Origin: Pseudoclavibacter sp. RFBB5
GTDB lineage: Bacteria > Actinomycetota > Actinomycetes > Actinomycetales > Microbacteriaceae
Direction: 5' to 3'
Length of the DNA stretch: 64,000 bases
NCBI RefSeq assembly: GCF_002931555.1
Contig: NZ_PSTZ01000005.1
Location: 248,001-312,000 of the forward strand
Shown here: positions 50,906-58,707 of the stretch, piece by piece
Position numbering within the stretch: position 1 is the first letter of the stretch
Layout: every line of letters begins with the position of its first letter
Notes under the pieces: generated by a model
Seen by the model: the letters and a program-made list of their open reading frames with translations, nothing else
What the model was told of the DNA's origin: nothing
Databases searched by the model: none
Made by a program: the position numbers and the translations under genes

Positions 50906-53527
50906 ATGACTTCCGTCGACGGCACCTCCGCCCCAGCCCCCGCCACGCCCGAGCCCAAGCTTGGGCTCGTGACCCTCCTCCCGGACCCGTACGACGCCGA
51001 CTCCATGTTCGAGGCGTTCGAGCTGTGGACCACGAGCCGCGGCATCACCATGTACCCGGCGCAGGAGGAAGCCGTCATGGAGCTCGTCTCCGAGGCGCAC
51101 GTCATCCTGTCCACGCCGACGGGCACCGGCAAGTCGCTCGTCGCGATCGCCGCCCACGCGGCCTGCCTCGCGCAGGGCGGCCGCAGCTACTACACGGCCC
51201 CCATCAAGGCGCTCGTGAGCGAGAAGTTCTTCGCCCTCGTCGAGATCTTCGGGGCTGCGAACGTCGGCATGGTCACGGGCGACAGCTCCGTGAACCCGGA
51301 CGCGCCCATCATCTGCTGCACCGCCGAGATCCTCGCGAACCTCGCCCTGCGCCAAGGGTCTGACGCCGACGTCGACCAGGTGGTCATGGATGAGTTCCAC
51401 TACTACGGCGACCCAGACCGCGGGTGGGCGTGGCAGCTGCCGCTGCTCATGCTGCCCGACGTACAGTTCCTGCTCATGTCGGCGACCCTCGGCGACGTCA
51501 CCGAGATCGTCGAGGACCTCGAACGCCGCACGCAGCGCGATGTCTCTCTCGTGACCGGCGTCGAGCGTCCCGTCCCGCTCGACTTCTCGTACGTCGTGGC
51601 GCCCACGCACGAGACCGTCGAGAAGCTCGTCGAAGAGCGCAAGACGCCCATCTACATCGTGCACTTCTCGCAGGCCGCGGCCATCGAGCGGGCGCAGGCG
51701 CTGTCGAGTCTCAAGGTCGTCGACCGTGCAGGCCGGGATGCGATCGCCGACGCCATCGGCGGGTTCCGCTTCACGACGGCGTTCGGCAAGGTGCTGTCCC
51801 GGTACGTGCGGGCCGGCATCGGCGTGCACCACGCTGGCATGCTGCCCCGCTACCGCCGCCTCGTCGAGACGCTCGCGCAGAAGGGCCTCCTGCGGGTCAT
51901 CTGCGGCACCGACACCCTTGGTGTCGGCATCAACGTGCCCATCCGCACGGTGCTCATCACGGCGCTCGCCAAGTTCGACGGACAGCGGATGCGACACCTG
52001 TCGGCGCGAGAGTTCCACCAGATCGCGGGGCGCGCGGGCCGGGCCGGCTACGACACGGCCGGGACGGTTGTCGTCGAGGCGCCAGAGCACGAGATCGAGA
52101 ACGCCGCTGCGGTCCGGAAGGCGGGCGACGACGAGAAGAAGCGCAAGCGCATCGTCAAGAAGAAGGCGCCGCAGGGCTTCGTCTCGTGGGGTGAGAAGTC
52201 GTTCGAGAAGCTCGTCTCCGCGGAGCCAGAGCCACTCACCTCGCATATGCACATCACGGCGTCGATGATCATCAACGTCATCGCGCGTGGGGGAGACGTC
52301 TTCGGCAACGCGAAGAGGCTCGTCTACGACAACCACGAGAAGCCCGCCCGTCAGCGGGAGCTGGCGTTGCGCGCGATCGGCATCTTCCGCACGCTCGTGA
52401 CGGCAGGCATCGTCGAGATCGGCAGGCAGGGGCGCATCACCCTCACCGTCGACCTGCAGGCGAACTTCGCGCTCAACCAGCCGCTCTCGCCGTTTGCGCT
52501 CGCGGCCATCGAGCTGCTCGACCCTGACGCTGAGGCCGCTCCCGGCGACCGCGGTTCCGAGGAGAACACGAGCGGCGAGGGGGCCGTCGGCTCCGGCCAC
52601 TACGCGCTCGACGTCGTCAGCATCATCGAGTCGACCCTCGACGACCCGCGCCCCGTGCTCTCGCAGCAGCAGTTCAAGGCGCGTGGCGAGGCGGTCGCGC
52701 AGATGAAGGCCGACGGCATCGAGTACGACGAGCGCATGGAGCGGCTCGAGGAGATCACGCATCCCAAGCCGCTCGAGGGGCTCCTCGCGCAGTCGTTCGA
52801 GCTGTTCGCGCAGCACGAGCCGTGGGTGCGCGACTTCGAGCTCTCGCCGAAGTCGGTGGTGCGCGACATGTTCGAGCGCGCCATGAGCTTCGCCGAGTAC
52901 GTGAACTTCTACCAGCTGATGCGCAGCGAGGGGCTTGTGCTCCGCTACCTGAGCGACGCGTACAAGGCCATCCGCCAGACGGTGCCGGACGAGGCGAAGA
53001 CCGAGGAGCTGCTCGACATCATCGAGTGGCTCGGCGAGCTGGTGCGCCAGGTCGACTCGAGCCTCATCGACGAGTGGGCGTCGCTGGTCGACCCTGAGCA
53101 GCAGGCAGCGAGCGACGAGCCCGTCGTGCCACCGGCCCCGCCGAGCGTCGTCGGCAACCGCCGCGCGTTCACGGTGCTCGTGCGCAACGAGATGTTCCGC
53201 CGAGTGCAGCTCGCTGCCCTCCAGCGCGACGAGGCGCTCGCCGAGCTCGACCCGGACGTGGACTGGTCGAAGGCTCTCGACGACTACTTCGCCGACCACG
53301 ACTCGATGGGGGTGGATGCAGCGGCTCGTTCGCCGAAGCTCCTCACGATCGACGACTCCGAGGGGCGCCAGTCGGGCGGCCTCTGGACCGGCGTGTGGCA
53401 TGTGGAGCAGATCATCGATGACCCGGCTGGCGACCACGACTGGCGCATCCGCGCCGACGTCGACCTCGCCGAGTCGCACGAGGCCGGGGAGGCCGTCGTG
53501 CGGGTCACCGAGGTCGCGCGCCTGTAG
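50906..53527 (+). CDS. DEAD/DEAH-box helicase, Ski2-like with DUF3516
   Basis: This 873-residue SF2 helicase is of the actinobacterial DUF3516 type. Q-like motif MYPAQEEAV (about 49), Walker A STPTGTGKSL (about 69-78), motif Ia TAPIKALVSEKF, DEFH box VVMDEFHYYGD (about 159-169), SAT in LLMSATLGD, then motif V GTDTLGVGINVP and motif VI QIAGRAGRAGYDT. A Lys-rich insertion (DDEKKRKRIVKKKAP) follows. The C-terminal DUF3516 region runs to residue 873. These resemble Ski2/Mtr4 RNA helicases, but the substrate in actinobacteria is not settled. ATG 50906 (MTSVDG) is 7 nt after GACGAT; an ATG 9 bp earlier is also in frame. Confidence 0.92.
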   Translation: MTSVDGTSAPAPATPEPKLGLVTLLPDPYDADSMFEAFELWTTSRGITMYPAQEEAVMELVSEAHVILSTPTGTGKSLVAIAAHAACLAQGGRSYYTAPIKALVSEKFFALVEIFGAANVGMVTGDSSVNPDAPIICCTAEILANLALRQGSDADVDQVVMDEFHYYGDPDRGWAWQLPLLMLPDVQFLLMSATLGDVTEIVEDLERRTQRDVSLVTGVERPVPLDFSYVVAPTHETVEKLVEERKTPIYIVHFSQAAAIERAQALSSLKVVDRAGRDAIADAIGGFRFTTAFGKVLSRYVRAGIGVHHAGMLPRYRRLVETLAQKGLLRVICGTDTLGVGINVPIRTVLITALAKFDGQRMRHLSAREFHQIAGRAGRAGYDTAGTVVVEAPEHEIENAAAVRKAGDDEKKRKRIVKKKAPQGFVSWGEKSFEKLVSAEPEPLTSHMHITASMIINVIARGGDVFGNAKRLVYDNHEKPARQRELALRAIGIFRTLVTAGIVEIGRQGRITLTVDLQANFALNQPLSPFALAAIELLDPDAEAAPGDRGSEENTSGEGAVGSGHYALDVVSIIESTLDDPRPVLSQQQFKARGEAVAQMKADGIEYDERMERLEEITHPKPLEGLLAQSFELFAQHEPWVRDFELSPKSVVRDMFERAMSFAEYVNFYQLMRSEGLVLRYLSDAYKAIRQTVPDEAKTEELLDIIEWLGELVRQVDSSLIDEWASLVDPEQQAASDEPVVPPAPPSVVGNRRAFTVLVRNEMFRRVQLAALQRDEALAELDPDVDWSKALDDYFADHDSMGVDAAARSPKLLTIDDSEGRQSGGLWTGVWHVEQIIDDPAGDHDWRIRADVDLAESHEAGEAVVRVTEVARL

Positions 53528-53568
53528 ACCCGGCGCCCTCGCCCGGCACGCCCCTTCCGGGGCAGCCA

Positions 53569-53701
53569 GCAGACCTGGGGCTTGCGCATGCCTCCGGCAA
53601 GACCCGGGTGCGGCGGCCACAGGTCTGCGGTGGCACCATCCGCAGACCTGGGGGTCGCGCATCCACAACACGGCACGCGGATGCACAAACCCCAGGTGTG
53701 C
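53569..53701. repeat. Alternating palindromic repeats in the only long gene-free gap (53528-53843)
   Basis: Four copies of GCAGACCTGGGG-like sequence alternate in orientation: 53569-53580 (+), 53617-53628 (-), 53642-53653 (+), 53690-53701 (-). They form two adjacent palindromic units of about 60 bp. CAGGTCTGCGG (53620-53630) and CCGCAGACCTG (53640-53650) form a perfect 11-bp stem between the units. The gap separates the convergent helicase and terC genes, so it may terminate both; the architecture resembles REP/BIME elements. The remainder, to 53843, holds nothing I can name. Confidence 0.65.
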
Positions 53702-53843
53702 AGCGGGCACCGGCGGCGCCGGAGGCCACCGGAGACCGCACCAGGCCGCACGAGTCCGCCCTGGTCCGCCGGGCAGGAACGACGGAACCGGATGCTCGCG
53801 ACTGGCGCGTGCATCCGGTTTCGTCGTACTGCTGGCGTGGTGC

Positions 53844-54947
53844 CTAGCGGCGGTCGGGCTCGTGGCTGGCGACCGGAGCGGAGTCCGTGTCCTCTGCGGT
53901 CTCGGGCGTGGTGCCCTCGACGCCGGCGGCTGCGGCCTCAGGCCCACCGGCGGCGGACCCGACGGTGCTGGGAGCGTCGTCGCCCTTGGCGCGGGTGTAG
54001 ATGATGCTCGCGATCGTCGCGACGATGAGCACGCCGAAGATGAACGTGAGCGACAGCCAGATCGGGATCTCGGGGATCCAGAGGAGCGGCTCGCCACCGT
54101 TGATGAAGGGCAGCTCGTTCTCGTGGAGCGCGTGGAACATGAGCTTCACGCCGATGAAGCCGAGGATGAACGCGAGGCCCAGGTCGAGGAACACGAGGCG
54201 CTCGAGGAGCCCGCCGATGAGGAAGTACAGCTGGCGGAGGCCCATGAGCGCGAAGGCGTTCGCCATGAAGACGAGGTACGGCTCCTGCGTGATGCCGAAG
54301 ATGGCGGGGATGGAGTCGAGCGCGAAGAGCAGGTCGGTGAAGCCGAGGGCCACGATGACGAGGATGAGCGGCGTCCAGACCTTCTTGCCGTTCTCCAGGA
54401 TCTTCCACTTGTCGCCGTCGTAGTGCTCGCTGGCGGGGATGATCTTGCGGACGAGGCCGACCCACTTGGGCATCTCCGGCTCTTCGTCCTTGAAGGAGTC
54501 GATGGCCTGCTTGACGGCCATGTAGAGCAGCCAGGCGGCGAAGATGTAGAAGACGGAGACCCAGGCCTCGAGGATCGCGGCACCCGCGATGATGAACGCG
54601 AAGCGCATGACGAGAGCGATGGCGATGCCGATGAGCAGCGCCTTCTGCTGCGCGATCTTCGGCACCTTGAAGCTCGTCATGATGATGAGGAAGATGAAGA
54701 GGTTGTCGACCGACAGCGCCTTCTCGGTGGTGTAGCCGGCGATGAACTCGCCCGCGTGCTGCCAGTCCCAGACGAAGCCGAGCGCCACCATGAAGACGAC
54801 GGCGAGCGCGATGTAGAAGATCGACCACCAGCCGGCTTCCTTGAGGCTCGGCTCGTGCGGCGTCTTCACGTGGGTGAAGAAGTCGAAAACAAAGAAGCCG
54901 ATGACCACGGCAATGGTCACCGCCCAGATCCAAATGGGAACGTCCAC
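53844..54947 (-). CDS. TerC family integral membrane protein, probable Mn2+ exporter
   Basis: TerC/Alx-type protein, 367 residues with about nine TM helices. It has the family motif GYTTEKALSVDNLFIFLIIM (about 72-91) with metal-coordinating acidic residues, and its repeat GFTDLLFALDSIPAIFGIT (about 202-220). The C-terminal about 50 residues are disordered and acidic (EGTTPETAEDTDSAP). TerC relatives export manganese, some metallating secreted enzymes, and the Mn2+-type riboswitch upstream supports that role here. GTG 54947 has GGAGGA at 5-nt spacing. It is convergent with the helicase gene. Confidence 0.94.
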   Translation of the reverse strand: MDVPIWIWAVTIAVVIGFFVFDFFTHVKTPHEPSLKEAGWWSIFYIALAVVFMVALGFVWDWQHAGEFIAGYTTEKALSVDNLFIFLIIMTSFKVPKIAQQKALLIGIAIALVMRFAFIIAGAAILEAWVSVFYIFAAWLLYMAVKQAIDSFKDEEPEMPKWVGLVRKIIPASEHYDGDKWKILENGKKVWTPLILVIVALGFTDLLFALDSIPAIFGITQEPYLVFMANAFALMGLRQLYFLIGGLLERLVFLDLGLAFILGFIGVKLMFHALHENELPFINGGEPLLWIPEIPIWLSLTFIFGVLIVATIASIIYTRAKGDDAPSTVGSAAGGPEAAAAGVEGTTPETAEDTDSAPVASHEPDRR

Positions 54948-54982
54948 GGGTCCTCCGGAGGGGTGTGTTCGGCGAATCGGCC

Positions 54983-55080
54983 GAAGGTCTCTTCCGTCGG
55001 CAGAAACCGACCGACGCGCCCGGGTGGCTGATGACAGTCACCGTGATGACGAGCGCGTCGCAGGAGGAATACTCCCCTTC
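54983..55080 (-). ncRNA. yybP-ykoY (manganese) riboswitch
   Basis: On the minus strand the leader opens GAAGGGGAGTA and closes GAGACCTTC, the conserved 5' and 3' shoulders of yybP-ykoY aptamers, with closing helix GAAGG/CCTTC. Between them lie a GC-rich arm (GACGCGCTCGTCATCACGG) and CCCGGGCGCGTC. Length is about 98 nt. Downstream, TTCGGC...GCCGAA competes with the closing helix, and the SD lies in CCTCCGGAGG, suggesting translational control of terC. This class senses Mn2+ and activates exporter genes. Confidence 0.82.
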
Positions 55081-55090
55081 AACGAAGCTC

Positions 55091-55096
55091 ATCGTA
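55091..55096 (-). promoter_or_regulatory. -10 element (TACGAT) of the riboswitch-terC transcript
   Basis: TACGAT on the minus strand lies about 10 nt upstream of the aptamer's first conserved bases, placing the transcription start near 55084. Confidence 0.5.
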
Positions 55097-55180
55097 CACC
55101 GTGGACGGGGCGACGCCAGGGGCGGCGAGGAATCCGTCGCTCGAATCCGGGATTCGCGTGCCTGCGTTCCCGGATGCCTG

Positions 55181-55747
55181 CTACGGCGTGGGAACGAGCG
55201 GGTACCCGTTGAGCAGCGTCACGACGAAGCCGCCTTCAGCGCCCGGTCGCAGGATGCTGAGGCCGAGGTTGCCGATGTGCGGCGCCTGGGCGCCGAGGAT
55301 CGCGGTGAGGACGAGGCGGATGACGCTGCCGTGGCACACGATGAGGGAGTCCTCGTCCGGGTGGGCGGCCGCGACCTCGCCGATGGCGGCGAGTGACCGC
55401 TCGACGACCGCGGCTCGCGGTTCGACGGTGGGGTGGTCGAGTGGACGGCGGGTCCCGTCGGGCATCCAGTACTTCTCACCTTCGAGGACCCCGAAGCTGC
55501 GCTCGATGATGCCGGGCAGCAGGATCGGGGCACCGAGGCCCGTTCCCTCGCCGATGATCTCGGCCGTGACTCTCGCGCGGGAGAGCGGGGAGCTGTAGAG
55601 GTTGCTCCAGCCCTGGCCCACGAGGAGCCCGGCTGCATCTCCCGCCTGGTCGAGGCCTCTCGAGTTCAAGGGTATGTCGGTGGCGCCCTGGAGGAGGCCG
55701 GTCGCGTTCCACTCGGTTTCGCCGTGGCGGATGAGGCCGATGCGCAT
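55181..55747 (-). CDS. Histidine phosphatase family protein
   Basis: This 188-residue member of the phosphoglycerate-mutase-like branch has the catalytic LIRHGETEWN (His8), the conserved Arg/Glu regions SSPLSRARVTAEII (about 52-65) and ERSFGVLEGEKY (about 81), and the second His in IVCHGSVIRLVL (about 139). It is probably a small-molecule phosphatase; substrates in this family range from sugar phosphates to cofactor precursors. The ATG has CGGAG upstream. It is divergent from ftsY, with about 97 bp between the two starts, and upstream of the terC riboswitch on the same strand. Confidence 0.92.
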   Translation of the reverse strand: MRIGLIRHGETEWNATGLLQGATDIPLNSRGLDQAGDAAGLLVGQGWSNLYSSPLSRARVTAEIIGEGTGLGAPILLPGIIERSFGVLEGEKYWMPDGTRRPLDHPTVEPRAAVVERSLAAIGEVAAAHPDEDSLIVCHGSVIRLVLTAILGAQAPHIGNLGLSILRPGAEGGFVVTLLNGYPLVPTP

Positions 55748-55832
55748 AGTGCTCCGTTCGAGGTTTCCACCCTCGCTGGCGAAGTTTCGCCGCTGGCTGA
55801 GGGGTCAGCACCCATGGTGTCAGAGCGCTGAC

Positions 55833-55838
55833 TACGCT
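55833..55838 (+). promoter_or_regulatory. -10 element (TACGCT) for leaderless ftsY
   Basis: TACGCT is followed after 6 nt by ATG 55845. Confidence 0.5.
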
Positions 55839-55844
55839 TGGCAC

Positions 55845-56720
55845 ATGGCTGAACGCACTCCCTGGTCACTGTCCGGCGCTCTGCGCGGCATGTTCGGCAG
55901 GCAGAAGATCGACGAGACGACGTGGGACGACCTCGAGGAGGCGCTGATCACGGCCGACTTCGGACCCGACATCGCCGACGAGATCGTCGAGCAGCTGCGC
56001 GAGCAGGTCGACCGGTTCCATACCGAGGACCCGAAGGACCTGAAGCGGATGCTGCGCGAGCTCATCGAGGAGCGGCTCTCGAAGTTCGATACGACGCTGA
56101 ACCTGCGCGAGCGCCCCGCGGTGACGCTCGTGGTCGGGGTGAACGGCGTCGGCAAGACCACCACCATCGGCAAGTTCGCGAACTTCCTGCGCATCAACGG
56201 ACGCACCGTGGTCGTCGCGGCGGCGGACACGTTCCGCGCGGCGGCGGTCGAGCAGCTGGCGACCTGGGCGCAGCGCGCCGGCGCGGGCATCGTTCGCCCG
56301 CAGCAGCACGGGCAGGACCCAGCATCGGTCGCGTATCAGGCGGTCGAGATCGCGATGCGCGAGGGGCTCGAGATGGTCGTCATCGACACTGCTGGCCGTC
56401 TGCAGACGAAGAGCGGGCTCATGGACGAGCTGTCGAAGATCCGCAGGGTCGTCGAGAAGCTGGCGCCCGTCTCCGAGGTGCTGCTGGTGCTCGATGCGAC
56501 GACCGGCCAGAACGGTGTCGCGCAGGCCGAGGCGTTCATCCAGCACGCCGGCGTCACCGGCCTCGTGGTGACGAAGCTCGACGGCTCCGCCAAGGGTGGC
56601 TTCGTGCTCGCGGTGCAGGAGCGGACAGGTCTGCCGATCAAGCTCATCGGGCAGGGCGAGGGCATCAACGACCTGGCTGGCTTCACGCCGCACGTCTTCG
56701 CCGAGAAGCTCGTCGGCTGA
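55845..56720 (+). CDS. ftsY: Signal recognition particle receptor FtsY
   Basis: FtsY (291 residues) is the membrane-side GTPase that receives Ffh-ribosome complexes in co-translational targeting. It has only the NG core: N-domain helices (about 20-80), G1 VGVNGVGKTTTIGK (about 98-111), G3 VVIDTAGRLQ (about 178), G4 VVTKLDGSAKGG (about 242-253) and G5 GQGEGINDLAGF. The long acidic N-terminal A domain of E. coli FtsY is absent, common in actinobacteria. ATG 55845 is 6 nt after TACGCT. Its partner ffh lies 4 kb downstream. Confidence 0.97.
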   Translation: MAERTPWSLSGALRGMFGRQKIDETTWDDLEEALITADFGPDIADEIVEQLREQVDRFHTEDPKDLKRMLRELIEERLSKFDTTLNLRERPAVTLVVGVNGVGKTTTIGKFANFLRINGRTVVVAAADTFRAAAVEQLATWAQRAGAGIVRPQQHGQDPASVAYQAVEIAMREGLEMVVIDTAGRLQTKSGLMDELSKIRRVVEKLAPVSEVLLVLDATTGQNGVAQAEAFIQHAGVTGLVVTKLDGSAKGGFVLAVQERTGLPIKLIGQGEGINDLAGFTPHVFAEKLVG

Positions 56721-56780
56721 GGCCCGCCGTCGCCCAGTGCGGGGGAGTAGTGTGCCTCGCATCCGTGGAAGAGGTCTCTG

Positions 56781-57173
56781 ATGGAAGCTGACGCGCTGTT
56801 CGTGTTCCTGTCCTACGCGCTCGCGGTGGTGCTCGCGGGTGCGGGCGGAGTCCTCATGGCCTTCGGCTCCGTACCGAGGCGATCCTGGCGCATGGTGATC
56901 TTCGCGACCGTCAGCCTGCTCGGGGCGGCCCTCCTGATCTGGACGGCGTTCGGGTCGCGGCCGTGGCTCTTCGTGGTCTTCGTGCTGGTGGCAGTGCTCG
57001 CGAACGCGGTGACGAGTGCCCTGCGGTGGAAGCTGCTCCCGCAGCTCAGCGGCGCCCAGCTGCCCGAGCTGCTCCGCCTCGTGCTCCTCCGCCCCGACAT
57101 CCTCAGGCGGATGGCCGCTGACGCAGCCCAGCTGGAAGCCGACCGACTCCGCCGGGAGCGCGGACGAGGCTGA
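56781..57173 (+). CDS. Small multi-pass membrane protein, unknown
   Basis: This 130-residue protein has three hydrophobic helices: FVFLSYALAVVLAGAGGVLM (about 7-26), WRMVIFATVSLLGAALLIW and WLFVVFVLVAVLANAVTSAL. The C-terminus is amphipathic and basic (LLRLVLLRPDILRRMAADAA, then RLRRERGRG), likely cytoplasmic. GAAGAGG upstream of the ATG can serve as SD. It follows ftsY by 60 bp on the same strand. No recognised family. Confidence 0.75.
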   Translation: MEADALFVFLSYALAVVLAGAGGVLMAFGSVPRRSWRMVIFATVSLLGAALLIWTAFGSRPWLFVVFVLVAVLANAVTSALRWKLLPQLSGAQLPELLRLVLLRPDILRRMAADAAQLEADRLRRERGRG

Positions 57174-57298
57174 GCCTGCCATGAGGAGCCGAGCTCGCAC
57201 AGCGCCGTCGAAGCAGACGATTTTCCCGTGGCGCGAGACGAAATGACGAAATCGCGGCGAGGCGGAAGGATTCGTCGACGGCAGAGGTTGTCAGCCAC

Positions 57299-58666
57299 GT
57301 GACCCGCCAGCAACGCCAGATCCTCGTCATCGCGATCCTCGCCTCGTTCGTCGCCTTCCTGGACGGCTCGGTGACCAATGTCGCGCTCCCGGCCATGGTC
57401 GCCGAACTCGGCGGCGGACTCGGCACCCAGCAGTGGATCGTGGACGCGTACCTCATCACGCTCGGCTCGCTCATCCTGCTCGCGGGTTCCCTGTCTGACG
57501 TGTTCGGTCGCATCTCGGTGCTGCGTTTCGGCTTGATCGGTTTCGGCATCACGAGCGTCGCCATCGCGCTGTCGCCGACTCCGGAGTTCGTCATCGTCGC
57601 GCGGGCACTGCAGGGGGTGGCGGGGGCGCTGCTCGTCCCGAGCTCGCTCGCGCTCATCATCTCGGCGTTCCGCGACGCCGCGCAGGCGAAGGCGATCGGC
57701 ATCTGGACAGCCTGGACCGGTGCCGCGTTCCTCGCCGGCCCCTTCCTCGGCGGCCTCGCGGCCGACTACGTCACCTGGCGTCTCGTGTTCGGCATCAACG
57801 TCATCCCGATCCTCGTCACGCTCTGGATGCTCACCCGACTCGACAAGAGCGTCGACAGCAGGTCCGGCGGGCGCATCGACGTGCTGGGGGCGGTGCTCGG
57901 CTTCCTCGGCCTCGGCGGGCCCGTGTTCGCGCTCATCGAGCAGGGCAACTACGGGTGGGGGAGCCCCGTCGTCTTCCTGCCTCTTGTGCTCGGCCTGTTG
58001 AGCTTCGCGGGATTCCTGTTCTGGCAGGCGCGTGCGCCGCAGCCGATGCTGCCGCTTGGGCTCTTCCGCATCCGCAACTTCTGGGCTGGCAACATCGCGA
58101 CGGTCTTCATCTACGCGGCGCTCTCGCTGGGCGGCTTCGTGCTGGCCATCTACCTGCAGCAGGTGGCCGGGTTCAGTGCCACGTTCGCCGCGCTCGCGAC
58201 GCTGCCGACGTCGATCGCCAACGTGGCGCTGTCATCGTGGTTCGGTTCGCTCAGCGGACGCTTCGGGCCGCGCCTCTTCATGACGGTCGGGCCCATCCTC
58301 GCGGGCGTCGGCACGCTGATGTACTCGGGGCTCGGCTCCGAGGTGAACTACTGGACCCAGGTGCTGCCGGGCGTCGTCGTCTTCTCGCTCGGCCTCTCGA
58401 TGACCGTCGCTCCGCTCACGTCCGCCATCCTCGGCTCCGTGCCGACGACGCAGTCCGGCATCGGCTCGGCCACCAACAACGCCATCTCGCGAGTTGCCGG
58501 CCTCGTGGCGATCGCGATGATCGGCGTCATCGCCGGCGGCACGATCGACGTGGCCAGCTTCCAGCCGCTCATGTTCGTGACGGCTGGCCTCCTCTTCGCC
58601 GGGGCGCTCAGCTCATGGCTCGGCGTGCGGAACCCGAAGCCGGAGGCCGTCACCGCGGCGAGCTGA
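57299..58666 (+). CDS. MFS transporter, DHA2 (EmrB/QacA-like) family
   Basis: This 455-residue major facilitator has the DHA2 opening FVAFLDGSVTNVALPAM (motif D1), motif A LLAGSLSDVFGRISVL (about 60-75), a motif C-like WTAWTGAAFLAGPFLGGLA (about 138-156), and TM helices through to SWLGVRNPKPEA. Fourteen TM segments are expected; the length is slightly short for that. DHA2 members export drugs or dyes using the proton motive force. GTG 57299 has only a distant GAGG upstream. No neighbouring regulator is seen. The direct repeat ACGAAATG-ACGAAATC lies about 55 bp upstream. Confidence 0.9.
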   Translation: MTRQQRQILVIAILASFVAFLDGSVTNVALPAMVAELGGGLGTQQWIVDAYLITLGSLILLAGSLSDVFGRISVLRFGLIGFGITSVAIALSPTPEFVIVARALQGVAGALLVPSSLALIISAFRDAAQAKAIGIWTAWTGAAFLAGPFLGGLAADYVTWRLVFGINVIPILVTLWMLTRLDKSVDSRSGGRIDVLGAVLGFLGLGGPVFALIEQGNYGWGSPVVFLPLVLGLLSFAGFLFWQARAPQPMLPLGLFRIRNFWAGNIATVFIYAALSLGGFVLAIYLQQVAGFSATFAALATLPTSIANVALSSWFGSLSGRFGPRLFMTVGPILAGVGTLMYSGLGSEVNYWTQVLPGVVVFSLGLSMTVAPLTSAILGSVPTTQSGIGSATNNAISRVAGLVAIAMIGVIAGGTIDVASFQPLMFVTAGLLFAGALSSWLGVRNPKPEAVTAAS

Positions 58667-58707
58667 CCTCGACCGGTCGCGGGCGGATGGCGCAGGCCGG
58701 GGAAGCG

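Noticed and set aside
46780-51132. A 1450-codon open frame on the minus strand opposite smc
   Set aside because: It is a shadow of GC codon bias: the plus strand encodes a complete SMC with head, hinge and signature motifs. The minus frame is Arg/Gly/Leu/Val-rich with no domain and crosses the smc-helicase gap.
53316-55031. A 571-codon plus-strand frame across the 53.5-kb gap and terC
   Set aside because: It is antisense to the clear TerC family membrane protein and the Mn2+ riboswitch, and runs through palindromic repeats.
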